DNA of 64,000 nt from the NCBI RefSeq assembly GCF_901709675.1, contig NC_051087.1, forward strand, positions 14,566,067 to 14,630,066, in the 5' to 3' direction. A program made the translations under genes and the position numbers. The DNA comes from Syngnathus acus (lineage: Eukaryota; Chordata; Actinopteri; Syngnathiformes; Syngnathidae). The notes under the pieces are model-generated. The model was not told the DNA's origin. It saw only the letters and a list, made by a program, of their open reading frames with translations, and did no database searches. Below are positions 1-11,818 of the stretch, piece by piece (position 1 is the first letter of the stretch; every line of letters starts with the position of its first letter).

Positions 1-108
1 AAAAATATATATATATTTTTTAAATTGTACCCATGTATAATGCGCACCCCAGATTTTAGGACAATAAATTAGTTAAATTTTGCGCATTATACATGGAAAA
101 AAACGGTA
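1..108. mobile_element. MITE-D, terminal fragment cut by the window edge
   Basis: The sequence matches the last ~105 bases of the complete MITE-D at 41669-42599: the same ataatgcgcacccc motif, the same aggacaataaattagttaaa stretch, and an end in acggta. The TA at 107-108 is the presumed target dinucleotide. The rest of the element lies outside the window. Confidence 0.75.
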
Positions 109-529
109 ACCATAAATGAAATACTCTCAGCAACACACCAAACATAAGTCATCGAGACAACAAAATACATTTGCTGGCGACTGTTAGTCGCCGTGCCGCT
201 GCGTAATGGCTACTTGTACGATACGATGCGAGGCAAACTTAAAGGAGCGTGCCAGAGCTGTCAATCAAACGGCACGCACACGAAGCAAACCGCGATCAGA
301 CAAACGGCACAACAGTGGACAGTAGTAACAATGAAATGTATATACTCACTTTGTGTCAAAGACGCACACGATCACAGCAACATACTCAGTCGATTCCAGA
401 AACCTTTAACTTACCGCTGCGCACAAGTGAATGGGTATAATGTCTAGACCCCGAATGTAAGACGACCCCCAGTTTTTCAGTCTTATTTCAATGCAAAAAA
501 CATCGTCTTATATTGGGGCCAATATGGTA
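109..529. mobile_element. MITE-E, partial copy
   Basis: The right end (about 430-529) is the reverse complement of the left end of the complete MITE-E at 10198-10815, with the cgtcttat motif and a TA at 528-529. The inner part (about 128-430) matches 11115-11540, including a shared segment that begins acacaccaaacata. The MITE-D end at 1-108 abuts it, so one element probably interrupted the other. Confidence 0.65.
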
Positions 530-933
530 TAAGAAAAAAAAAGGTGACAAAAACGATTGGAAAATGTTTGAGAAGATATCTTGTTATATGATGGGTTGAA
601 ACATATTCCTATAGTGTAAGTTCAAGTGAGAGAATAAAAAAAAGTGGTTGACATATTGAAATGTTGTCTACATAGTAGAAAGACAAGCCACTGTTCTTGT
701 GTTGCAATTTTAGCAAAACGAGGCGCGTCACATTTGAGTCGATGTCAGTAAACATGTGATTGAGTGATTAAAAAGAAGAGGGTCAGGATCATACAGGATG
801 TGATTAAAGCTTGCTAGGATTTGTTGTTGAAAACATCCACAGGGTCGGTGTTAGAAGGGGAAAGAAGGCAACTAGTTGAAGCTTCCATTGGAGAGAAGGG
901 CAAGTAGTTGGTAAGGTTGACCGTCATGTTAAT
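530..933. other. No recognisable feature
   Basis: AT-rich unique-looking sequence. I see no repeat end and no convincing coding signal here. Confidence 0.4.
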
Positions 934-1242
934 GTGCAGCGTAGCCCTGATGGGCAGCAGGCCCAGGTTCACTATGTTGTTAATGTGCCGCAGGCCCCCG
1001 TGATTGACATTCCGAAAGGAACTTTGATGTGGGACATAGAGGGCCCAATGACTACTGTGTGGGGTCAAGAGAAATACAAAGGTGAGCTCCGTGCCTTATT
1101 TGAAGTGATCTGTTGCCTGGGTGAAAAAGTGAGGGAGATGGCAAAAGAAAGGGGTGGGACCCTCCATTTGTTTAGATCAGACATGCCCAAAGTCTGGCCC
1201 ACGGGTCAAATCCAGCCCGTGTCTAAATTTAGACCGGCCTGA
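934..1242 (+). other. Unidentified open frame, possible exon or repeat relic
   Basis: The frame is open for about 100 codons beginning near a GTG at 934. In-frame stops lie just upstream at the TAA and TGA around 910-920. The middle reads as ordinary soluble protein (QVHYVVNVPQAPVIDIPKG, then a Trp-Asp-Ile-Glu segment). An AAAG/GTGAGC near 1078-1087 could be a splice donor, which would make about 915-1081 a candidate exon. I do not recognise the protein. It has no transposase or reverse-transcriptase motif and no repeat copy in this window. A chance frame remains quite likely. Confidence 0.15.
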
Positions 1243-1587
1243 AACATCATGTCATAAAGTCTGCTGGCAGTGTTGCGGGGACCTGCATGTCCCAGAGTGA
1301 GCCACAGAAATGAAACATGTATGAACGAGAAGGCGCACATGAGCGCGTTCTTCCCCGTCCCTTCCCAGTTCATACGCACACATCTGTCTGTTTGCAAGAT
1401 AATCAGTGACACAGACACTTCCTCATTCAAATGTCCGCACACCAAGTACTAAGGCGACGCTGAGATCAGAGACGCTGCCAGTGACACTCAAAGGGAAAGG
1501 CAAAATAACCCACGGACTACTGGTGAGAGCTGTCTACTTACTACTAACTCTACAAACACTACTACGTGAAGATAGTAGATACCCTGA

Positions 1588-2660
1588 TTAAATAAATAAA
1601 CAATAAACAGCAGATGAAAGTATCAATAAATAAGCAAACAGCAAATTGACAGCAGCCGAGCCAACACCCGTTGTTCTGCCACAGACGTCAGATGAGGCAG
1701 CTCTGCGCCCACAACAGTACCCGCCTTCCTCACCAGTTTGTCCAGGTGGCAGGCATCTCTCTTCTTGATGCTGCCCAGCACGCCATCGCAAAGAAGAGGG
1801 CCCTCGCCATAATAGATTCATAAAACATCCGCAGCATCACATTGCAGATGTTGAAGGATGACAACCACCTGAGGAAGTACAGCCAGTATTGTGCGTTTTT
1901 GCATAAAGCATTGATGTGAGCAGACCAGTTGAGTTTGTCGTCCAGCAACACTCAACATATGCACTATCTCCACACAGTCTCCACTGATAGTCACAGGCTC
2001 AGGACAAGGCCTGGGCCTCCTGAAGTCCACCACCATTTCCTTGGACTTGCCGGTGTTGAGGTGCAGGTGGTTGGAGCCACACCAATCAGCAAAGCGCCAG
2101 ACCGAGCACCTGTACTCCTCCTCCTGTCCATCTCTACTACAGCCAACAATAGTAGTATTGTCCGCAAACTTCTGCACATGGCAGGGCTCAGAGTTGTACT
2201 GGAAGTAAGAGGTGTACAGGGTGAATAGGAATGGAGAGAGCACCGTTTCCTGTGGTCCTCCCACGCTACTCCTCACCATGGCTAACTTACAGCCTCCCAT
2301 GTGCACATACTGAGGTCTGCCTGTCATGTAGTCCATGATCCATGCCCTCAGGTGTGAGCTCACACCCATCACCCACATTTTGTCTCTCTCGCATAGGTGT
2401 TAAAGGCGAGAGAGACTGTGATGCAGCATGTCGGCAACAGCATCCTCCACCCCCACCTTCTCCTGATACGCAAATTGTAGAGGGTCGAGATCATGCCAAA
2501 CCTGAAATCTGAGGTGGTGAAGCAGCAATCAATCCAGTCTTCATCACGTGTGAAGTCAGCACATCTGGGACAGGGATGATGCACGACGTCTTCCATAGCT
2601 GAGGCACCACACTCTTTTCCAGACTGATGTTGTAGATACGCTGTAATATGTCACCCACCT
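1588..2660 (-). pseudogene. CR1/L2-type LINE reverse transcriptase, degenerate
   Basis: Read on the minus strand, pieces in different frames line up in order along a CR1/L2-type reverse transcriptase. First comes the segment with SLEKSVVPQLWKTSCIIPVP, then a palm part with a LTGRPQYV-like stretch (here MTGRPQYVHMGG). The motif-B region follows, with SPFLFTLYTSYFQYNSE, then the catalytic box and the thumb segment FYESIMARALFFAMACWA. The catalytic Tyr/Phe-Ala-Asp-Asp box reads FADN, so the second Asp is lost. Frameshifts split the gene into several frames. The 5' endonuclease part is missing. It is a dead old copy, clearly more diverged than the LINE copies at 2672 and 28362. Confidence 0.8.
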
Positions 2661-2696
2661 CCAGAGGGCAGGCCTTTCTCCTCAGGTGACTCTCCT

Positions 2697-3398
2697 GTGA
2701 AGCTCCTGAAGTATGCAGACGACACCACTCTCGTCGGACTGATCCAGGACGGTGATGAGACTGCGTACAGACAGGAGGTGGAGCGGCTGGTCCACTGGTG
2801 CAGCCAAAACCTCCTGGAGCTGAACCCGCTCAAGACCGTGGAGATGACAGTGGACTTCAGGCGAGACCCTTCACCACTTTTACCCCTCACCATCCGCAGT
2901 AATACTATTCTCTCCACAGACACCTTCAAGTTCCTGGGAACCACAATCTCTCGGGACCTGAAATGGACCGGCCACATAGACTCTGTCCGGAAGAAGGCCC
3001 AGCAGAGGCTGTACTTCCTGAGACAGCCTAAGAAGTTCAACCTGCCGCGAGAGCTGCTGAAGACCTTCTACACTGCCATCATCCAGTCTGTCCTCTGCAC
3101 CTCCATCACTGTCTGGTTTGGATCGGCCTCCAAACAAGACAAGCACAGACTGCAACGGACAATCAGGACTGCAGAAAAGATAATTGGAATCAACCTCCCA
3201 TCTATCCAAGACTTGTACCTGTCTAGGACCAGGAAACGTGCAAGGAACATCTCTACAGACCCTTCTCACCCAGGTTGCAGTCTTTTTGAACTACTCCCCT
3301 CCGGACAGCGTTATAGAGCTCTGTACGCCAAAACCAGCAGACACAGAGACAGCTTCTTCCCCCAGGCTGTTGCTCTGATGAACTCACACCACTCTTAG
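2697..3398 (+). pseudogene. LINE reverse transcriptase, C-terminal part
   Basis: The frame encodes the catalytic box KYADDT near the start, then the thumb and the C-terminal segment ending in ALMNSHHS and a stop. About seven residues differ from the corresponding part of copy 2 at 28362-29885. There is no endonuclease and no upstream palm motif A or B, so it cannot act alone. The frame is nevertheless undamaged, which points to a recent insertion. Confidence 0.85.
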
Positions 3399-3462
3399 AG
3401 TCTCAGAGTCATTATTGTGCAATAACATCCTGCTCTCCACACCTTTTTTGAATTGTCTACAC

Positions 3463-3790
3463 CAGGGGTGTCAAACTCGTTTTTTTCGCGGGCCGCATTG
3501 TAGTCATAGCTTCTTTCGGAGGGCCATTATGACTGTCAACCCAAATAAATGTATGAGCACCTCATATTATATACAGTAAAAGCTACAAAACAAACTGACA
3601 AATAACTCGTTTTCAAAGCAGACGAGTAAAAACTGGTCAAATATTAAAAATAAAGATATTATTAAAAGTGAAGACAATTTGTAATTCTAGTAACGACACA
3701 CAAATTTGATGCACATTTTGTCTTCGCGGGCCACATAAAATTATGCGGCGGGCCGTATCTGGCCCCTGGGCCTTGAGTTTGACACCTGTG
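3463..3790. mobile_element. hAT MITE (ends caggggtgtcaaactc)
   Basis: Terminal inverted repeats caggggtgtcaaactc and gagtttgacacctgtg flank a GC-rich rim (gcgggccgcat) and an AT-rich core. An exact 8-bp duplication, gtctacac, lies at 3455-3462 and 3791-3798. The related LINE at 29942-29949 shows the same site uninterrupted. A second member of this family is at 51148-51450. Confidence 0.9.
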
Positions 3791-4102
3791 GTCTACACTG
3801 TTTGTACTATGTGTCCTCTCTGCATCCATTGCAGCCTGGTCATCCTGGAAGAGCGATCCTCCCATCTGTGGTCTCTTCTCAAGGTTTCTCATTTCCCCTA
3901 GCTGGAGTTTTGAGTTTTTCCTTGCCCTCTTGGGAGTTTAAGATTAGGGGATGTTTGAGAATATTTGCCATTTTTCACATGTCCTGAGTGTTGTTAGTCA
4001 CCTAAATGTTGAACAGAGGCTGTGATTTACCGAAGTCAAATTCCTTGTTTGGCACGCTCAAACATGGCAAATAAAAAACTCTTGAATCTTGAATCTCTTG
4101 AA

Positions 4103-4260
4103 TCTTCAGCAGACGAGGAGAGACCCCGTCTGGAGCAGCCTTTCCTTTTTTTTTCCTTTTCATTGCCTGAACAAAGACTGAAAATCCGATTTGATATTTA
4201 GTAGCAAAGGCTTTTCTTGCTGCATGAAGCCTGTCAACCATTGGTAACGGTTTTGTGTTT
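4103..4260 (-). mobile_element. Short inverted LINE fragment
   Basis: On the minus strand, around 4150 down to 4103, it reads GKAAPDGVSPRLLK, the conserved segment just before the reverse-transcriptase palm of CR1/L2 elements (compare KAPGPDGVSPSCLK at 28551). It abuts the 3' tail of the plus-strand LINE. An inversion accompanying insertion or an unrelated older fragment would both explain it. Confidence 0.4.
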
Positions 4261-5304
4261 TTCTTTATGATACCTTCTCAAGCTTTTGGCACAGCCTTGT
4301 TCAGGTGGTTATTCTATCAGGTCTCCTCTGGGTCAAATGGATGCTTTATGCTTGAGTCTCTGGATCAAATTTGTTCATCCAAAAACCTTGTTTCAGGTCT
4401 TATTTGTCCTTAGTCTTTGTCTTTTTTTTTACTTCAAAGTTAAATCTTGTCTCAATGTCATACCCTGAACAACCAAATGTTTTGCATCAACACATACCAT
4501 GTAGTAATTTCACCAAGAACACAACAAATTACGATCCAAAAGATCTGCAGAGAAGTATAAACAATATTGATTATTGTTAGAAGAGAGTGCTGAGTGTCCA
4601 ACAACACAAAAAATATATATATATGTGAGCATTTGAAAGAGCCTGCAGGAAGTTGTGATATTTTAACAGTCCTCCTGTGGTGGTGCAAAATCAATGTGGA
4701 CAAATTAATGGGCAACTTTATAAAGCATGCAGCACACTCTAACAAGGGGGGAGGGGAATGACAATCCAGTAAACATTTTTATTCTCATAAATTATTTATG
4801 AAGCATCTTATCCAACCAAAGCTATAACAAATTGAAAAGCCACTCAATTGGTTGTCTTTGACAATCCAAACACACATGCCAAGCTCTGCTTTTGAGATTT
4901 ACCCTTTGAAATCTGTAGGATAGAGGAATGAAATAAATGAAAGACTATCAACTCCTTGGTGAGGATATTCACAGAATTGAGCACCAATTAATAATAAAAT
5001 AGTCTCTCTTTCTATTATTTACAGATCCAATTGCACTATTGTGATATGGTGCCATACATTAAATTCCATCTCATTTGACCTTACTTTTAATACTTACAGC
5101 ATTACATACTTAGATGCAATAATTGGTGTATTTGGGTTATTGTGCAAATCAACAGGTGTTTTAAAGTTGGGACACAAGTTGGGAAAAAAATGTAGGGTGA
5201 CTCAAACCTTAATGCTACACCTCTAACTAGAAAAACAAATGTAAGCCCTAACCAATTAAGATGGTTGGTTTCACCGCTTGTAAACCGTGAGTTCCAAGCA
5301 GTCG
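4261..5304. other. No recognisable feature
   Basis: AT-rich unique-looking sequence with short poly-T runs and an (AT)n patch near 4611-4624. I see no coding signal and no repeat end. Confidence 0.4.
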
Positions 5305-5450
<146 letters not shown>

Positions 5451-5871
5451 TCAGCAATTTTTTTCACTCATGACAGTTGCTCTACTGTGAGTTGCTGGTA
5501 AAACAACAACAGAGTGAGAGGGAAGGATCTGTCGTCATTAGTGCTGACAAATGAAAGGACTGGGGATCCAGAGTAATATATCTCTGGCTGAATGATCCGC
5601 TTCAAACACCAATACCGAAGATACAAAGAAGTTTTGGATTCATGTTACTGACCATATACTTTCACAAAAGTCATGACTCAATCATAGGGTAAGATGGTAA
5701 AGTAAAAAAACATTTGTTAAAAACAATGTTTACTGCATTAATTCTCAAGAATTATCAGTAGTATATGTATCAAAAATGAATGCACAAAAAACTAATGACG
5801 GTTATGATCTCCCATCAGGATTTCGTTGATTGTAAGATGGATCTCCAACAAATGTACAGTGCAGTGCTACC

Positions 5872-6190
5872 AGCTCAGTGGCCTAGTGGTAGAGTGTCCG
5901 CCCTGAGACTGGAAGGTTGTGGGTTCAAACCCCGGCCGGGTCATACCAAAGACTATAAAAATGGGACCCATTGCCTCCCTGCTTGGCACTCAGCATTAAG
6001 GGTTGGAATTGGGGGGTTAGATCACCAACTGATTCCCGAGCGCGGCACCGCTGCTGCTCACTGCTCCCCTCTCCCCCAGGGGATGGATTAAAATCACACG
6101 GGGATGGGTTAAATGCAGAGGACAAATTTCACCACACCCAGGTGTGTGTGTGACGATCATTGGGACTTTAATCTTTAATCTTAATCTTTT
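5872..6190 (+). mobile_element. tRNA-derived SINE, full-length copy
   Basis: The head has a pol III box A (gcctagtggtagagtg, from about 5881) and box B (gggttcaaaccc, 5921-5932). The body includes the ggttggaattggggggttag stretch and a ccaggtgtgtgtgtgacgat stretch. The tail is made of taatctt units ending near 6190. This is a well-known kind of fish SINE; I do not assign a family name. Confidence 0.85.
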
Positions 6191-6963
6191 GTGTGTTTAC
6201 ATGTAGGCTGTTATTTTTCCATATGTCACTGATACTCTGTACTTGTGTAGTTATATTGCATTATCATCAGAGATGGTGCTACAAACCTTTGGGACCACAG
6301 CTTTTTATTTGATATCCTAAAATATACTTATAAATTGTTTTCTCAGCCCAATTATTTATCAGTCCAGCCTCCCTTTAATCCTGCAGCCATCTCTGGTTAT
6401 CATATCAGTTTCTTCAGGAGATTACTTCAGGATTGAAGTTCTATTTTAATTCTGTTAGTTCAACAAATGAACAGTCAGTGACTCAAAAGGGCAAGTTGTC
6501 ATTTTACTGTTAAAATAAGCAAAACAAGAATCAGTGAATATCAATTACCACTTTGAAAAATTACCATCACATGGCCAAAAATGTTGTCCTTATTTTGAAA
6601 ATAAAATCGCTATTTGAGGATAACATTAAACTAATCAGGAATACACTCTATACATTGTGGCAAATTACTATTCTAGCTGCCAACGTCTGGTTTTTAAAGC
6701 AATAGCTACATAGGTGTATAGAGGCCAATTTTTGGCAACCATCCCTTCAGTGTTAGAAAGCTAATGATTAGAAAACCCTTGTGCAATTATGTTAGTTCTC
6801 ATGAAGAACACTAAATTGAACACTAAAAACTTTTGAACGGTAGTGTACTTTCATGTGAAAATGCTTAATGCTCACATTGCATGCAAGCTGAATTCTTGCG
6901 GTATTCGGGAGTTCACAGGGTCCCGAGCACGCATCAGATCACAGTGGAGTGGTCCCAAATTGA
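6191..6963. other. No recognisable feature
   Basis: AT-rich sequence without a recognisable gene or repeat end. Confidence 0.4.
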
Positions 6964-7500
6964 TACAGCTAAGCCTTGAATTTATGTGGACTTTGGGGTC
7001 CAGAATTTGGGAATCATGTTAACCCCGAAATTGCGTTATTTAGAAAGTCTTAGAAGGGGAAAAAAATTCAGAGCGATGCATTCGAGTGTATCGGGAAATT
7101 GACGTAAGGAAATACGTACTAAGATATACGTGTTTGCATTTGGATAAAACATCACTGTTGTGGGTGAAAATTAATACAATATAATTGACCACATAGTTTT
7201 TGTTACCCTGCCTCTGCTTACTTTGTTCCATTGTGCTAATGTACAACTTTGATGTTATTGCTGTGGTCCCTTTAAGAGAGCTGGACGAGAGCGTCGCAGT
7301 GCCATGGTACTGTGGAACATGGAACAAACGACATGCTGTTGGGTTGTCAAAAGTAGGAACTGCCTCGTGTCTTTTCACAAGGCAATTTCTACAATATCGT
7401 CCATTAAAAATATGAAGAAAACAAAGAGGGTCCATGACCAAACTACGTTAGATAGAAGGTCGTGTAGAATCAAAGCACGTAAAATCAAGGCTGAGTTGTA
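6964..7500. mobile_element. MITE-C, old copy
   Basis: Inverted ends cagctaagccttgaatttat and the complement of aaaatcaaggctgagttg match at about 17 of 21 positions, flanked by TA at 6964-6965 and 7499-7500. The inner stretch ggggtccagaatttgggaat recurs, in one orientation or the other, in the copies at 17750-18362 and 22794-23413. Confidence 0.7.
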
Positions 7501-8198
7501 CCATGAAGAACTCTTTCCAGTGATTCATGTACCAATCTGGCTTTTGTCAAGTTAAATTAATCCAAAACCTATTCAAATATACACAGGTTTTTTTTTCGAA
7601 TTAGAAAAAAAAACATTGTCTCTTGTCCCTAAGAAGCACAGAATCGATGTGCATTTGCTTTCTGATCTCAACTGTCCAATGTCCTACCTACTGACAGCAG
7701 ATTTAACTGAAGCCAATAATGGTGTGTCTCCTGGACAGTCAGTGACAGATTTAAAAAAATGACAGCTCAAGATACTGAAACTCAGGTCTTCATTTTGCTT
7801 GATCCATGCTCTTTGGGAAGAGAAACAGCCATATACTAATATCCAATGGTCTTCAGACTGTCTAGTCCTGTCAATCGAGTTAAATCATGTGATATGGTTT
7901 CTTTCTTTTTATTTGGCAAGAGTGCAACAAATAAATATAAAATAAAAGAAGCAGAACAAAAGTATCAGCCGGTACTTTTCCCATGTATGATACATTACGT
8001 TTACTCAACATCTTTGAAACAAATTTTGCTTGGCATCACCTCTTTCACTCCAAAGATGGATACATAGAAAATGGCTGATTCACCAGATGTTCTGTCATTT
8101 TCCTACTTAGAAGTTGAAACCTTTCCATTTTGGAACTCTTCATGAGCACACTAGTCTTCAGGCTGACCATCTCCTTATAAGGGTCATGAAAAATTAAT
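7501..8198. other. No recognisable feature
   Basis: AT-rich unique-looking sequence. No coding signal or repeat end was found. Confidence 0.4.
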
Positions 8199-8582
8199 TA
8201 CCGTTTTTTTTTCCATGTATAATGCGCCTCCATGTATAATACGCACCCTAAAAATGGCATGTTGATGCTGGAAAAAAGCCTGTACCCATGTATAATACGC
8301 ACCCAATTATTATTTTTTATTTTTTATTATTATTTTTTTTAAATCCCAATGATCGTCACACACGCATCTGGGTGTGGTGAAATTTGTCCTCTGCATTTGA
8401 CCCATCCCCGTGTGATTTTGATCCATCCCCTGGGGGAGAGGGGAGCAGTGAGCAGCAGCGGCGCCGCGCTCGGGAATCATTTGGTGATCTAACCCCCCAA
8501 TTCCAACCCTTAATGCTGAGTGCCAAGCAGGGAGGCAATGGGTCCCATTTTTATAGTCTTTGGTATGACCCGGCCGGGTTAC
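8199..8582. mobile_element. MITE-D 5' end carrying a SINE
   Basis: A TA at 8199-8200 is followed by ccgtttttttttccatgtat and the ataatgcgc repeats, as at 41669. The sequence then passes without a break into a minus-strand SINE at the same internal position as in the complete copy at 41669-42599. The right end of MITE-D is missing here; the sequence continues into hAT material. Confidence 0.75.
8345..8578 (-). mobile_element. tRNA-derived SINE, head truncated
   Basis: It is the reverse complement of the body of the SINE at 5872-6190, from cccaatgatcgtcacacac to acccggccggg. The copy stops inside box B, so the tRNA-like head is absent. It is embedded in MITE-D. Confidence 0.85.
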
Positions 8583-8936
8583 TTAAGTCCGTAAACGTAA
8601 AATTATTTCAGAAAAAATATCATCTTTGGGAACAACCGGATGTTATTCTGCCGGTCAGTATCACTGCGCATGCAGTAGCAAACTCGATAGCGAAGAAATA
8701 TGGGACGTCAAACGCTGCGTGTTCGCTTCTCTTCCGGGGGGGGGGTTGCTAATGGGACGTCAAACGCTGCGCGTTCGCTTCTCTTCCGGGGGGGGGTGCT
8801 AAGGTGACGTCAAACGCTGCGCGTTCGCTTCTCTTCCGGGGGGGGGGGGGGTGCTAATGGGACTACGGCCCGCGGGCCAATAAAAACTGGCCTGCGGGCC
8901 ACCTGCGGCCCGCGGACCGTAGTTTGGAGACCCCTG
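8583..8936. mobile_element. hAT MITE (family H), right part with G-rich repeats
   Basis: The right end is gtagtttggagacccctg at 8936, identical in type to the complete element at 12550-13041. Inside are three to four G-rich minisatellite units built on gggacgtcaaacgct and ending in runs of up to 12 G. The left terminal repeat is not present; the sequence joins MITE-D/SINE material instead. Confidence 0.7.
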
Positions 8937-9149
8937 GTCTACAGCATACACACTTTAGGGTGTTGTGCAACTTCACTGCCATAGATGTCTAAGATTAATT
9001 TTAACTGCTGGTAGTGAATGAGTGAATGAGTTAAATCCCTGCCACACTAACAATAATTTTTAAATAATGAATTACGCGTTAAAAAAATCCTCTTTTCAAT
9101 GAAAATTTGCAGAATTATAATGGGCCATTTTCCATCAGTAGGGTTAGGT

Positions 9150-9426
9150 GGCCCTCTCTGTGTAGAGTTTGCATGTTCTCCCCGTGCCCGCGTAGGTTTT
9201 GTCCAGGCACTCCAGTTTCCTCCCACATCCCAAAAACATGCTTGGTAGGCCGATTGAGCATTCCAAATTGCCCCTAGGTGCGAGTGCGAGTGCGGATGGT
9301 TGTTCGTCTTTGTGTGCCTTGCGATTGGCTGGCAACCGGTTCAGGGTGTCCCCCGCCTACTGCCCGATGACTGCTGGGATAGGCTCCAGCACGCCCGCGA
9401 CCCCCGTTGGGACAAGCGGTATAGAA
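9150..9426 (+). mobile_element. tRNA-headed SINE-like repeat, 5'-truncated
   Basis: It contains the common body gagtttgcatgttctccccg, then tgcgattggctggcaaccgg, gggataggctccagca and acaagcggtatagaaaatgg. It lacks the tRNA-like head seen at 23862 and 44198. It runs directly into the (ATGG)n tail. Confidence 0.85.
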
Positions 9427-9568
9427 AATGGATGGATGGATGGATGGATGGATGGATGGATGGATGGATGGATGGATGGATGGATGGATGGATGGATGGA
9501 TGGATGGATGGATGGATGGATGGATGGATGGATGGATGGATGGATGGATGGATGGATGGATGGATGGC
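9427..9568. repeat. (ATGG)n microsatellite, expanded repeat tail
   Basis: A perfect tetramer array of about 140 bases grows from the ATGG tail of the SINE-like repeat. It produces spurious MDGW and IHPS frames on both strands. Confidence 0.95.
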
Positions 9569-10197
9569 ATTTTCCATCAGTGCTTCAAAGAAGACAAAAT
9601 GGTTACTCCGAGATTCAATCGTTGTGGACTTTTGAACAGCACAAAGTATTTACATAAATTAAGAATGGAGTAATTTTAATTCAATTAGTCAGGTCAAAAT
9701 TTAAAATCAGGTTATGCTAAGGTTCCAGTCAGTCTGATAGAAAAATATTGTCATTATACCAGAATATTCAACTTAATATCCATCTCTTTCGACCTAGACA
9801 ACTATATATTTTTTGACACGCTGCAGTCATTGTAGTGTTGCACGAAATACAAGTACCAGTACAGTAACATGAATTTTAACTGGTAAAAATGCCATGAGAC
9901 CTTTATTTCCAAATGCAGTTTCTTAGGGGGGAGGGTAAAAAAAAAGTGTAGGGAATGTGTCCCAACACTGTTTAAGGCTGCAGTGCATCGCACCCGTTCA
10001 AGACGGACAAAGATGAAGGGCAGAAGTGTTGGGTCATTGTTGGACCTGTGTTGCGCCCCTATGTCGTTATAGACTCATTCCTGCACCCAGCCGGTACAAC
10101 TGTATCCACCTAAATCGATCAAGACATTTTACACATTACTCTTTTTTTGTGCGTCATGTTAAATCATTCCCGAAAGGACTAACTTGAACATGATAAA
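9569..10197. other. No recognisable feature
   Basis: AT-rich sequence without recognisable gene or repeat ends. Confidence 0.4.
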
Positions 10198-10815
10198 TAC
10201 CGTATTGGCCCGAATATAAGACGGTGTTTTTTGCATTGAAATAAGACTGAAAAAGTGGGGGTCGTCTTACGTTCGGGGTCTAGACATTATACCATTCACA
10301 ACGCTAGATGGCGCCAGATATCTTTAAAGTGAATGCTGAACTTAACTCTCCACCCCTGTCAGGAAGAATAAAAATAAAAACAGCAGTAACAGTTTGCATT
10401 GTTTTATTGCAATGTTTTTCCTTATTCAGATTTGTTTCAAGACTACAGTTACAGTAAGACTCCACTTTGATGGTTAATGCAGTTATTGCAATTTTGTTGT
10501 TTTATCACAGTAGATTGCTTTATTTACATTTCAAAAACCAGAAGCCATTCATTTACAAATGTGATTGCACTTTAGTTTACATATTTAAAGGTTCAGATAT
10601 TAAGATGTGAAAGACCGTTTTTGCATGATTTGGATGAGGCAAAATAACGTGCTTTTTCTCTCGAATATATTGTTATAATCATTTGTTTCAGATGTAATCA
10701 TTTTCTGTATAAAAATTAAATTTGGTGTTCAAAAGTCTTTTTTCAAACTTAGAGTCTTGAAAAAGAGGGGGCCGTCTTATAATCAGGGTCGTCTTATATT
10801 CGGGCCAATACAGTA
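10198..10815. mobile_element. MITE-E, complete copy
   Basis: The ends taccgtattggcccgaatat and the complement of atattcgggccaatacagta form a 25-bp inverted repeat with one mismatch, flanked by TA. Next to the ends the motif ataagacg and its complement cgtcttat are iterated. There is no coding remnant inside. The end layout resembles MITE-A, -B, -D and element F. Confidence 0.85.
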
Positions 10816-11114
10816 CATATCCGAGTCGGGATGTGTACCTTGCCACGTTCATGGCCATGGACATATCATGGAAAATCCACTTATTTTTTTTGCTTTTATA
10901 TTCATCTTATTGTGCACTTGGAGTCTCCACGATTATAGAAAATTGTAATCTATCCCTCCAGGTGTTGCAGAGATACTTTTATGATCTGTTTGGGGGCTAT
11001 TTTTTCCTCCTTACAATGTTCGACTTCGGACATCACACAACATTGCAATACGATGTGCATCACGTGACTGACTGAACTGCTCCAAATATACTACAATAAC
11101 TATAAACTAGGGTA

Positions 11115-11540
11115 AGTTGAACAACACACCAAACATAGGTCATCAAAGTAGACAAATGAAACTGCATCCACCGAATGTGACCGGTCGTCGCCATGGACGC
11201 TGCGTAATGGCGGCGGACATGAGAGTACACGCTGCCTACACGATGCGCACTGGATGTGCCAAAGTAACACAAGCTCACAGATAGATAGCATGTTGTATTT
11301 CCATATAGAGAAAGGGACGTGTGAGCATTCGCTGATTGCTATTTAGAACCCTCAGTCAGATGCGAGGCAAACTTAAAGAAGCGCGCCGGAGATGTCAATC
11401 AAATGGCACGCGTCAAACAAGGTATGTTTGGATAAACAGCAACACAACAGTGGACAGTATTAACTATTAAAGTGTATTCACTTTGTGTCAAAGACACACA
11501 CGGTCAATATCAGCAGCATCGTATTAACTGACGCGCACAC
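11115..11540. mobile_element. MITE-E-related internal sequence
   Basis: It is homologous, in the same orientation, to about 120-430: both contain acacaccaaacata, gatgcgaggcaaacttaaag and aacacaacagtggacagta-like stretches. No terminal repeats are seen around it, so it is an internal remnant of a longer member of the family. Confidence 0.55.
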
Positions 11541-11664
11541 TATGCATACCCACTTGGTGCATTTTGTGACTGAAATAATTTTGCTATTTTACTGGCAACT
11601 GTGTGATCGTACTTTCATAAAAAGCTTTCCTATGATACATTAAGTTCGTGACTGATAATATTAA

Positions 11665-11818
11665 TAATGCATCAGATTTATATAGTGCTTTTCTGGACAC
11701 TCAAAGACACTTTATGTTCATGTACTCGCACTGGTGGTGGTAAACTACATACATGGCCGCAGCACCCCGAGGGCAGGCTGATGGAGGCGTTGTTCCAACC
11801 ACCACCAAACATTGGCAC
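11665..11818. repeat. Fish dispersed repeat, left half (split by hAT-B)
   Basis: The sequence from the tatatagtgcttttctggac stretch to the 8-bp duplication attggcac continues on the other side of the hAT at 14088. The two halves join into a low-complexity repeat of a kind common in fish. No coding capacity is seen. Confidence 0.45.

Larger units (their letters stand above)
2672..4102 (+). mobile_element. CR1/L2-type LINE, 5'-truncated copy 1 (split by a hAT MITE)
   Basis: This is nearly the same sequence as the LINE at 28362-30087, but it starts only at the reverse-transcriptase palm. It has the 3' untranslated region and ends in a short tandem tail of cttgaat units. A hAT MITE sits in the 3' region at 3463-3790. 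Compared with copy 2 it retains about 145 bases after gtctacactgttt (roughly 3804-3960) that copy 2 has lost. It abuts the minus-strand LINE at 1588-2660. Confidence 0.85.

Noticed and set aside
5872-5945. Functional tRNA gene, from good box A and box B
   Set aside because: The sequence continues into a SINE body and tail; it is the promoter head of a SINE.
9199-9673. Long frames of repeating MDGW or IHPS on both strands
   Set aside because: They are translations of the (ATGG)n microsatellite and are open in every frame; there is no independent coding signal.
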